A stretch of 42,721 bases of DNA from contig NZ_JACXJA010000063.1 in NCBI RefSeq assembly GCF_014705615.1, forward strand, positions 1-42,721, given 5' to 3'. Made by a program: the position numbers and the translations under genes. The notes beneath the pieces were generated by a model. That model saw nothing but the letters and a program-made list of their open reading frames with translations. It had not been told where the DNA came from and did not search any database. The stretch's first letter is position 1. Each line of letters begins with the position of its first letter. This stretch comes from Paenibacillus oceani. GTDB lineage: Bacteria; Bacillota; Bacilli; Paenibacillales; NBRC-103111. This document shows positions 25,104-32,006 of the stretch, in pieces.

Positions 25104-26972
25104 TTATCTCCCCGGCGTCGATGACGATGACGAGATCGGAACCCCGCTTAAACTGGCGCCCTGTGCAAAGAAACGCCGGATGTTCGTCTCGACTTCCGGA
25201 TCGGGCACGAGCGGCGGAGCTTGATGCGGTTTCGCCCGGGCGTCGATAATGACGTTGTCGCAGCCCCAATGTTTGTGCTCGTAATAGCCGTTCACCCCGT
25301 GGATATCGTGGGACGGATTACTGCGCGTGAACGTTGCCCAGAGGAAATTGTCAATCGTCGCGCTCATAAAGTGGCTGTCGTCGCACAAAACGATCATCGG
25401 GCAGGAGGCGAGCGAGCCTCTGTCCCGAACCCCTTCGCACAGCTTACGGATATCCTGCTCCACGCTTGCGTAGCTTGTAAACGCCGGGCCTTTGATTGCC
25501 ACGATGCCGGGCATGATCAGCCGGGCAGGCTCATAATCCCGCAGCCCGTGCAGCGCGTCCGGCACTTCCTTGCACAACGTCCGGATCGGATCGCCAACCG
25601 CGGCGAAAACGACCTTGCTTCCGGTATTTAAGCCGGTCCCCGAGTAATCGAGCGTGTCGATCGTCGTATTCGTCTGGAAATGGATGTCCCTATGGAGATC
25701 GATCCGCTCCAATAGATACGTCAAAAAGTCCTCGATATGATGCGTGCTTAACGTCCGCTTCTCTTCAGCCGCGATGAACAAATATTTCGCGAGGCTGAGC
25801 TGGCCCGTTCCGAGAATCCGGTTGGCGATCGTGAGCAGCTCTGCCGGCCGCTTCACCTGCTCATAAGGCGTATACCGCTCGCTGCCGATCGCGAACAGAA
25901 GCGGATGCACGCCGGCCGCATCGATGGCGTGAACTTCTTTGACCCCCGGGATCTCCTGCTTAATCGCTCCGCCCGTCAGCTCGTGAATCAACTCGCCGAA
26001 CGAAGTGTCCTCCTGGGGAGGACGGCCGACGACCGTAAACGGAAAGATCGCGTTGTGCTTTGCGTATACTTTGTGCACCCTCATGACGGGGAACGGGTGG
26101 GTCAAGCTGTAATAACCGAGATGATCGCCGAACGGCCCCTCCGGCTTCGTCTCCCCGGGATGGATCTCCCCAGTGATGACAAAATCCGCATCATGGCTGA
26201 TGCAATACCCGTCGATGTAGCTGTATCGGAAATGGCGTCCGGCGAGAAGTCCGGCGAACGTCAGCTCGCTCATCCCTTCGGGCAGCGGCATAACCGCCGA
26301 CAACGTATGCGCGGGCGGTCCGCCGATAAAGCAGCTAACTTTCAGCGGCTGGCCGAGCTTGTTCGCCTTGTCCTGGTGAATGCCGATGCCCCGGTGAATC
26401 TGGTAGTGGACGCCGACTTCCTTGTCCAGCTCGTAATCGTTTCCGCTGAGCTGCACCCGGTACATCCCCAGATTGGAGTTCATAATGCCCGGCTTCTCCG
26501 GGTCCTCGGAATATACTTGCGGCAGGGTAACGAAAGCGCCGCCGTCTTCTTTCCAATGCTTGATCAGCGGCATATCGGAGATGCGGATTTCCTGAAATCC
26601 GGGCGGAAGACCGCCGGACTGCTTAATCGGCAGCGCCTTGAGGGCCGACAAGCCCGTTCCGATGTAATTGAACGGATTTTTTAGCGCTTTGATCGGATCG
26701 TTGCGCACCCCGATGACGTTTTGGGTCGATTCGAACGTCTCGCGGAAGATGAATTTGCTGCGCTCGATCGTGCCGAACAGGTTGGACACGGCGCGATACT
26801 TCGAGCCTTTTACATTTTCGAATAACAGAGCGGGACCGCCCGCCGCGTATACGTTCAGATGGATGGCCGCCATCTCCAGATGAGGGTCCACTTCCTCGCG
26901 GATGCGGACCAGATGTCCATGATTTTCCAAGTCGATAATGCATTGCTCCAGATTGCTGTATCTCACCTGCAA
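25104..26972 (-). CDS. UbiD-family decarboxylase (prenylated-FMN dependent)
   Basis: The 622-residue protein is a UbiD-type decarboxylase, longer than the 470-490 residues of BsdC or UbiD and closer to the 600-residue menaquinone-associated group. Visible motifs are GPALLFENVKGS, GMYRVQLSGND with the conserved Arg, and PEGPFGDHLGYYS with the Glu/Asp pair of the R-E-E/D active site, plus HDIHGVNGYYEHKHWGCDNV near the C-terminus. Cofactor prenyl-FMN would come from a UbiX enzyme, which is not encoded in this window. Substrate is therefore open; possibilities are aromatic acids or a quinone precursor. Start is TTG 26972 or GTG 26966, both with poor ribosome sites. The C-terminal serine run is unusual. 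Confidence 0.9.
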   Translation of the reverse strand: MQVRYSNLEQCIIDLENHGHLVRIREEVDPHLEMAAIHLNVYAAGGPALLFENVKGSKYRAVSNLFGTIERSKFIFRETFESTQNVIGVRNDPIKALKNPFNYIGTGLSALKALPIKQSGGLPPGFQEIRISDMPLIKHWKEDGGAFVTLPQVYSEDPEKPGIMNSNLGMYRVQLSGNDYELDKEVGVHYQIHRGIGIHQDKANKLGQPLKVSCFIGGPPAHTLSAVMPLPEGMSELTFAGLLAGRHFRYSYIDGYCISHDADFVITGEIHPGETKPEGPFGDHLGYYSLTHPFPVMRVHKVYAKHNAIFPFTVVGRPPQEDTSFGELIHELTGGAIKQEIPGVKEVHAIDAAGVHPLLFAIGSERYTPYEQVKRPAELLTIANRILGTGQLSLAKYLFIAAEEKRTLSTHHIEDFLTYLLERIDLHRDIHFQTNTTIDTLDYSGTGLNTGSKVVFAAVGDPIRTLCKEVPDALHGLRDYEPARLIMPGIVAIKGPAFTSYASVEQDIRKLCEGVRDRGSLASCPMIVLCDDSHFMSATIDNFLWATFTRSNPSHDIHGVNGYYEHKHWGCDNVIIDARAKPHQAPPLVPDPEVETNIRRFFAQGASLSGVPISSSSSTPGR

Positions 26973-27095
26973 GACCCCAATCCCTTGAAGATAATACCCG
27001 CTTGCGCAGGCCGGGTACTTCCGTATGTATCGTGATAACCCAAGTCGAACGATAGATTGTCCCCTATATTATCAACAAACTCGGAGCCGAGGTCA

Positions 27096-28811
27096 ATGAA
27101 AGCGGAGCGTTGTCACAAAAACGATACGGTTTTCCATATAACGTCCGGCTTCCGCTCATTTGCCGAGCTGCTCAACTATAAAGGCTACGACTATGGCTGG
27201 GGATGCATCTGGCTGCCGTTTGAAGAGGAAGCCGATGCGGTCATTTTCGAGGAGAACGGCTTGCGGGGACTGAAGGACAAGGACGGCAGCATCTTGCTCC
27301 AACCGCAATTCGACGTATTTGCCGATTTCGGCCCCGAAGGCGTCGCGGCGCAGCAGGACGGGAAGTGGGGCGTGCTGGACAGCAGCGGCTCCGTCATCGT
27401 GCCTTTAACCTATGACGAACTGTTCGAGAACGGCCTCGGCTATTACCATACCGCCGTAAAGGGTCAACCCGGCCGGCACATCTTCAACGAGCAATTTGCC
27501 TACGTCGGCCAATTTCCGGTGAGTGCCCTGGAACCGGTCGGCGAGGGGCTTCTTCTCGTAAAACCGCATACGAATGTAAACTACAGCTCTCTGTATAATA
27601 AGAACGGCACTCTTCTCGCATCGGGCTTCGATAAATTAAACCGGCAAACCGATTTCCCGAACATGCTCATCGTGCGCAAAGGGAAGCAATACGGTATTCT
27701 CGGCATCAAGCAGGAAACGTATCTGCTTCCTTACGGGTACGATGCGTTTATTGATCTGCAGGCCGCCGATCGGGAAGGCGGGGTGAGCAACCTGGTGCTG
27801 GCGCGTAAGGACGGGAAAACAGGCGTATTTAACGGCGACCCCGATCATCCGTCCTGGCTGTTTCCTTTGGACGACTACGAGGCGGTCTGCTGGCTGTTTG
27901 GGCATGTTTTCGCCTTGCGGCGGAACGGACGGTGGGGCATCGCAGATTCGCATGACCACTGGAAAAGCGGTTTCGAATTCGATTATGTGGAGCGGAGACT
28001 GCTGGAGGAAGCCAGCGCCTACGCCGTTGCAGGCCCGGACGTTTATGTCGTGAGCCCGGAAGGTCTGACGAGAGCTGACCGGATGGTGGTGAGAGAGGAA
28101 GCGGAAGACGAATATTACAGCCGTTATTTTGAAACGGACGTTCTCAAACGCCTGCTCGCGTATGCTTATTCGGACGACCCGGGGGGCGCTGCCGTGGATG
28201 AGAACCCGATGCATGAGCTGTACAACCAGGCTCAGGATGCATACACAAGGGGCGACGTCGACGCGATGAACGGCTTGGGCGTCTGCTACCTGGACGGCGT
28301 CGGCACAGCGACGGATATCGATCAGGCGCTGCACTGGCTTGGCCAGGCTGCGGAGCGGAACAATCCGTTCGCCCATAACAACTTGGCCGACCTTTATTTT
28401 GACGGACTGCTGGTCCCGCACGACCTCGGCAAGGCGCTCGGCCATTATGAGCAAGGGGAAGCGCTCGGCTCTCCGAATTACATTCGGCTCGGCTATATCC
28501 ATGAACAGCGGGGACATGCCGAGAAGGCTGCATCCTACTACCGGCTCGCTTACGAGGACGGCTGCGAGGTGGGGGCTTTTAATATGGGAATCTGCTGCAG
28601 CCAAGAGATAGGCGTAACGAAAAATACGGATTCGGCCATCCAGTATTTCCAGGCCGCTCTGGAGCGGGATTACCCGGCCGCACATATCGAGCTGGCCCGA
28701 ATCTATAGGAGCGGGAACGAGGAAGCGGATGAATCTTTGGCGGAATATCATATTCGGGAGGCCGAAAAGGCCGGACTGGATATCCCGGAGGATCTGCTTG
28801 CCAATTCGTAA
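27096..28811 (+). CDS. WG-repeat and Sel1-repeat protein
   Basis: The 571-residue protein joins two repeat types. Residues about 40-330 carry WG (KWG-leptospira) repeats such as GLKDKDGSILLQPQFDVFAD, GKWGVLDSSGSVIVPLTYDE, GKQYGILGIKQE and NGRWGIADSHDHW; residues about 395-560 carry Sel1/TPR-like helical repeats (AMNGLGVCYLDGVG, IDQALHWLGQAAER, NNLADLYFDGLLVPHDLGKA). There is no signal peptide, so it is probably cytosolic and a protein-binding scaffold. ATG 27096, preceded by GAGCCGAGGTCA, is chosen; a TTG at 27057 is in frame but lacks a ribosome site. It stands divergent to the UbiD gene. No partner can be named. Confidence 0.8.
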   Translation: MKAERCHKNDTVFHITSGFRSFAELLNYKGYDYGWGCIWLPFEEEADAVIFEENGLRGLKDKDGSILLQPQFDVFADFGPEGVAAQQDGKWGVLDSSGSVIVPLTYDELFENGLGYYHTAVKGQPGRHIFNEQFAYVGQFPVSALEPVGEGLLLVKPHTNVNYSSLYNKNGTLLASGFDKLNRQTDFPNMLIVRKGKQYGILGIKQETYLLPYGYDAFIDLQAADREGGVSNLVLARKDGKTGVFNGDPDHPSWLFPLDDYEAVCWLFGHVFALRRNGRWGIADSHDHWKSGFEFDYVERRLLEEASAYAVAGPDVYVVSPEGLTRADRMVVREEAEDEYYSRYFETDVLKRLLAYAYSDDPGGAAVDENPMHELYNQAQDAYTRGDVDAMNGLGVCYLDGVGTATDIDQALHWLGQAAERNNPFAHNNLADLYFDGLLVPHDLGKALGHYEQGEALGSPNYIRLGYIHEQRGHAEKAASYYRLAYEDGCEVGAFNMGICCSQEIGVTKNTDSAIQYFQAALERDYPAAHIELARIYRSGNEEADESLAEYHIREAEKAGLDIPEDLLANS

Positions 28812-28893
28812 GGAATGCCCTCCGCTTCGGCCCGGGATCGGAGAAACGAACCGGGGATGAATAGGCTGGATGTTCGCGGCCGCTCAGCCCTGC

Positions 28894-28916
28894 CATCCTG
28901 CTTGCCGGGCAGGATG
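28894..28916. other. Short perfect hairpin upstream of repeat copy B
   Basis: CATCCTGC at 28894-28901 pairs with GCAGGATG at 28909-28916 around a 7-base loop. No T tract follows, so it is not a typical terminator. It lies directly next to repeat copy B. Confidence 0.5.
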
Positions 28917-28918
28917 CA

Positions 28919-29047
28919 GCCGGTTCAGAGCGGTTCGCAGCTTTTATTTTGTCCAAAATCCGTGTGGAAGGGGAAATAAGAGCGATTTGGGCCTACTAAA
29001 TCAGCGAATAGGGTGCAGAACCCACCAGTCGGTTGAAATAAGGCCTA
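28919..29047 (+). repeat. Interspersed intergenic repeat, copy B
   Basis: This aligns over its length with 3339-3477, in the same orientation and likewise between genes. The 312-base gap from the WG/Sel1 gene to the MarR gene otherwise holds only a hairpin and the MarR-type palindrome at 29093. See copy A for shared blocks. Confidence 0.7.
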
Positions 29048-29092
29048 CCATGGGACACCTCATCCTTTGATATGATTGTACTTGTAAGGTGA

Positions 29093-29105
29093 TTAGACAA
29101 TCTAA
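29093..29105. promoter_or_regulatory. MarR-type palindrome downstream of the MarR gene
   Basis: TTAGACAATCTAA, within ATTAGACAATCTAACTA, is an inverted repeat TTAGA-NNN-TCTAA. It nearly equals the site at 29695-29707 in front of the MarR gene, yet lies at the gene's 3' end. No gene reading leftward or rightward from it is intact here, so its target is unclear. Confidence 0.5.
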
Positions 29106-29123
29106 CTATATTCGCGAAAAAAT

Positions 29124-29675
29124 TTACCTGCCCACGCCCAGCCTTTTTTCTATCCGCTCATTCAGCTTGTTCAGTATGTGTTCTGCCGCCTTTTGTTCCT
29201 CGGGGGTCATATCGCTTACGAGCGAGGCGCAGGTAGACCAGAAGACGGGCAAAGCTTGATGAACCAGTTCCCGGCCCTCCGGCGTGATGCTGACATGGAT
29301 CATGCGACGATCCCGTTCGCTTTGCTCGCGGGAAACCCACTTTCTCTTCTCCAGCCAATCCAGCAGCGCCGTCACGGAAGCGCGCCGAATACCCAGCCTG
29401 TCGGCAAGGGAAGAGGGGGTGACGGGTTCTCTGCCGTTATGAAGCGTAAGCAGCAGAAGCAGGTCCAGTTTGCTCTCGGTAATGCCCAATGGCGATAGCT
29501 CCACATCCATCGCATCCAAAACATGGTCCCGGAGCCACACCATTAGCAAGCCCAAATGGGCCGATTTGCGGTCCGTCTCTTTTGGAGCCGTCTGGTCCAT
29601 AAGCTCCAAGTAAGGCGTGATACCCAGCTTCGGCAGCGGATCGGACGTAAATTCTTTGTTATTTTTTCTGCTCAT
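29124..29675 (-). CDS. MarR-family transcriptional regulator
   Basis: The 183-residue protein has the MarR winged helix: LGITESKLDLLLLLTLHNGR, PSSLADRLGIRRASVTALLD (recognition helix), WLEKRKWVSREQSERDRRMI and HVSITPEGRELV, with long dimerisation helices at both ends. The N-terminal 35 residues are an extension beyond the core. ATG 29675 follows GAGGCGATCC. The palindrome at 29695-29707 overlaps its likely -10 (GATAAT on the minus strand), so autorepression is probable. The ligand and other targets are unknown; no efflux gene adjoins. Confidence 0.92.
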   Translation of the reverse strand: MSRKNNKEFTSDPLPKLGITPYLELMDQTAPKETDRKSAHLGLLMVWLRDHVLDAMDVELSPLGITESKLDLLLLLTLHNGREPVTPSSLADRLGIRRASVTALLDWLEKRKWVSREQSERDRRMIHVSITPEGRELVHQALPVFWSTCASLVSDMTPEEQKAAEHILNKLNERIEKRLGVGR

Positions 29676-29694
29676 CGGATCGCCTCGAAAGTAA

Positions 29695-29707
29695 TTAGAT
29701 TATCTAA
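29695..29707. promoter_or_regulatory. MarR operator in the gene's own promoter
   Basis: TTAGATTATCTAA is a perfect palindrome with a central base, 20 bases before the MarR start codon. A further half-site ATCTAAC lies at about 29717-29723. Position and symmetry fit autoregulation; binding is inferred. Confidence 0.65.
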
Positions 29708-29814
29708 CTAAAATCAATCTAACCGAATTTGTTCAAGAATGCAAGCGGACACCCGACTTGTTCGGGATGGTTCCTCGCTTAAACCTCAACAAGCCGACCT
29801 TGTATGCTGGCATA

Positions 29815-29844
29815 CAAAAAACACGCTGATTCAGCGTGTTTTTT
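29815..29844. terminator. Bidirectional terminator of the CAP-domain gene
   Basis: AAAAAACACGCTGA pairs with TTCAGCGTGTTTTTT with a minimal loop, T tracts on both strands. It lies about 20 bases beyond the CAP-domain stop. Confidence 0.9.
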
Positions 29845-29865
29845 GCACCAATGGGCATCCTACAC

Positions 29866-30615
29866 TTAACCTGTAAATTCTTGAACCCATTCGTTATTGT
29901 AAAAAGCGATCCCGATTTTGGTGAAGCTGGTATTTAAGATGTTGGCGCGATGGCCGGGGCTGTTCATCCATTGATTCATGACTTCGGCCGGGCTTGTCTG
30001 GCCTTTGGCGATATTTTCGCCTGCCGAGTTGTACGTGATGCCAAACGCCCTCATCATATCGAACGGGGACCCGTAAGTCGGAGACTGATGGTCAAAATAA
30101 TTGTTGTTGTACATGTCTTGAGCTTTGGCCATCGCGACTTTCGTCAGATTGTCGTCCATAGCCAGAGGATTCAAGCCGGCATTCGATCTTTCCTTATTGA
30201 CCAGATCCAGCACTTGCAAAGCATACTGGGATGAATCGGCCGACGGCTGAGGAGCTGCCGGATTCGCCGGAGTGACGGGATTCGCAGGCATACTCGCCGG
30301 CGGATTTGCCGGATATTGCTGCACCGGCTGGTTGACCGGCGGATTCACCGGGTATTGCTGAGGGACCGGTTGGCTGATCCGATTGAGCCAGTCCATCCAG
30401 CCTGTACCGTCGTAGGGAATCTGCTGCATCGTAATCGACGGATTTTCGCCGTCCGCTGTGGAGAGGGAGGACGCTTGCGTTAAGTTCGGCGACGGGGAAG
30501 CCTGATGAGACCTGGGCTCGAGCTTGATCTGATCGGGAGCCGCCTGCTTTTTTGTAACCGTATTCCCGCAGGCTGTAACAGCCAAAAGGGCTGCGACGAT
30601 GATATATTTTTTAAT
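29866..30615 (-). CDS. CAP/SCP-domain lipoprotein, apparently starting at ATT
   Basis: The protein (about 249 residues) has a lipoprotein signal (KKYIIVAALLAVTACGN), a Pro/Gln/Asn-rich linker (QQYPVNPPVNQPVQQYP and repeats) and a C-terminal CAP domain of the YkwD type: LDLVNKERSNAGLNPLAMDD, YFDHQSPTYGSPFDMMRAFG, YNSAGENIAKGQ, and NSPGHRANILNTSFTKIGIA. Such proteins are secreted or surface-anchored and mostly of unknown role. The frame has no ATG, GTG, TTG or CTG near the ribosome site. AAGGAGG at 30624-30630 is eight bases before an ATT at 30613-30615, directly before the Lys-Lys of the signal peptide. The upstream in-frame ATG at 30705 has no ribosome site. An ATT start or a mutated start codon is the simplest reading. 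Confidence 0.82.
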   Translation of the reverse strand: MKKYIIVAALLAVTACGNTVTKKQAAPDQIKLEPRSHQASPSPNLTQASSLSTADGENPSITMQQIPYDGTGWMDWLNRISQPVPQQYPVNPPVNQPVQQYPANPPASMPANPVTPANPAAPQPSADSSQYALQVLDLVNKERSNAGLNPLAMDDNLTKVAMAKAQDMYNNNYFDHQSPTYGSPFDMMRAFGITYNSAGENIAKGQTSPAEVMNQWMNSPGHRANILNTSFTKIGIAFYNNEWVQEFTG

Positions 30616-30767
30616 GACCCATACCTCCTTGTACGCTGGACGTGTGAGATGGATTACGAATAAAGTTTCTGCAAAGCGTCTAGGATTTATCCGGCTCTGA
30701 CGCATCCAAGTCCCGCCTAATTATTCACTTGCAGCCAACGGTCAACTGTAGAATCATCCGTCAGCCA

Positions 30768-30776
30768 TGGTATAAT
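30768..30776 (+). promoter_or_regulatory. Extended -10 promoter of the Rpn-type relic
   Basis: TGG followed by TATAAT at 30771-30776 forms an extended -10 element, about 27 bases before the relic's ATG. No good -35 is seen. Confidence 0.5.
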
Positions 30777-30802
30777 GAAAAGAAACGGAGTTGACTCGTA
30801 AG

Positions 30803-30892
30803 ATGTCGGAGTTGTTTGATCCATGGAACGATTTCGTCTTCAAACGAATATTTGGCAGTGAAGAAAACAAGGATGTTTTGCTGACGTTTTAG
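30803..30892 (+). pseudogene. N-terminal remnant of an Rpn/PD-(D/E)XK nuclease-type gene
   Basis: A 29-residue frame, ATG 30803 to TAG 30890-30892, contains DPWNDFVFKRIFGSEENK, the hallmark N-terminus of Rpn-family recombination-promoting nucleases (PDDEXK transposase-like family), normally about 250-300 residues long. The frame stops directly after VLLTF and runs into a terminator, so the rest of the gene has been deleted while promoter, start and terminator remain. It is too short for routine gene calling. The identification rests on the short but distinctive segment. Confidence 0.7.
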
Positions 30893-30937
30893 AAATCGCC
30901 CTGCCCCTTCGCGAAGAAAGGCAGAGCGATTTTTTTA
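30893..30937. terminator. Bidirectional terminator
   Basis: AAATCGCCCTGCC pairs with GGCAGAGCGATTT (one mismatch), followed by T on the plus strand and with TTTCTAAA-like tract on the other. It separates the Rpn relic from the convergent dehydrogenase gene. Confidence 0.8.
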
Positions 30938-30962
30938 CAAGCTGAGATGTTATCGATTCCAT

Positions 30963-31886
30963 CTAGAGGTTGCCGTGACTCACCCGGATCACTACGTTTC
31001 CTTTTTTGCGTCCTGTCTCTACGTACCGGTGAGCTTCAGGCAACTGCTCGAGGGAATATATTCGATCGATAACTGAACGGATGCGTCCTGCCTCGAACAG
31101 CTCTTTGAGAAGGATTAAATCCTCCGTAAGCACCTTTGCTATACCTTGACCATCCACAGTCAGGAAAATCCCACCAGGCTTCAGCATATTTTTGCAGGAC
31201 GATTTCGAGATTTTGCCGACAGCGTCGAAAATGATATCGTACCGGTCTCCCCGCCCCGTAAACGATTCATGAGTATAATTGATGACCTGATCGGCTCCAA
31301 GCGATTTCACCAGTTCCAGATTGGATGTGCTGCATACGCCGGTAACATCCGTTCCGTAATATTTGGCAAGCTGTACAGCTGAGGTTCCTACTGATCCGGA
31401 AGCCCCATAGATTAGAACCCGCTGTCCTTGGCTAATGCGGCCTTTGCGAAAAAAATGCAGCGCCGTGGTTCCCCCGAAAGGAAGGGCTGCAGCCTCTTCA
31501 TAAGTGGCATTGGCGGGCTTAAGGACCAGATCGCCGTTTTCTGGTAAACAAATGTACTCGGCATTGGCACCGCAAGCGAATCCGGTTATGGCATAAACCT
31601 GATCGCCTTCCTTGAACCTTGTAACCGCCTTGCCGACTGCTTCGACTTCTCCGGCCAGTTCTACTCCGAGAATCGGGTTTCGCGGTTTGCGCAAGCCCAG
31701 TACAATCCGCATCGGAATCCAGTACAAGGCAGGGCAGTTGAAGCTTCGGATTCTGTAATCGCCCGAGGTTACGGTGGTCGCGTAAATTTTGACCCGCACT
31801 TCCTTATCTTTGGGGACAGGCATAGCGACTTCCCGGAGCTGCAGAACGTCCGGCGATCCGTATTTGGTGCATATCATCGCTTTCAT
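30963..31886 (-). CDS. Medium-chain dehydrogenase/reductase, quinone-oxidoreductase-like
   Basis: The 307-residue NAD(P)H-dependent enzyme begins MKAMICTKYGSPDVLQLREV, a typical start for QOR-like members, and carries the Rossmann motif GASGSVGTSAVQLAKYYG, the segment ADQVINYTHESF, and GGTTALHFFRKG. Zinc-ligand cysteines of classical alcohol dehydrogenases are not in the expected places, so it is probably zinc-free. ATG 31886 has GGAGGA at 31892-31897. The open frame extends upstream to 32003 but without a ribosome site. Substrate is unknown; members reduce quinones or enoyl/alkenal compounds. It lies beyond the stop of the MalT-like gene, in the same direction, and may be read separately. 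Confidence 0.88.
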   Translation of the reverse strand: MKAMICTKYGSPDVLQLREVAMPVPKDKEVRVKIYATTVTSGDYRIRSFNCPALYWIPMRIVLGLRKPRNPILGVELAGEVEAVGKAVTRFKEGDQVYAITGFACGANAEYICLPENGDLVLKPANATYEEAAALPFGGTTALHFFRKGRISQGQRVLIYGASGSVGTSAVQLAKYYGTDVTGVCSTSNLELVKSLGADQVINYTHESFTGRGDRYDIIFDAVGKISKSSCKNMLKPGGIFLTVDGQGIAKVLTEDLILLKELFEAGRIRSVIDRIYSLEQLPEAHRYVETGRKKGNVVIRVSHGNL

Positions 31887-32006
31887 GGGCTTCCTCCTGC
31901 ACATGTCATCTTGTAAGGAGTATAGCCGCACATGGAGTTGTCTAGAAGATACTAAAGTATGGTTTGATGGCAGGGTGCTTGTGGTTTTTCGTCCAAGGAA
32001 CAAAGG

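Noticed and set aside
27636-28751. Minus-strand open frame opposite the WG/Sel1 gene
   Set aside because: Shadow frame without motif.
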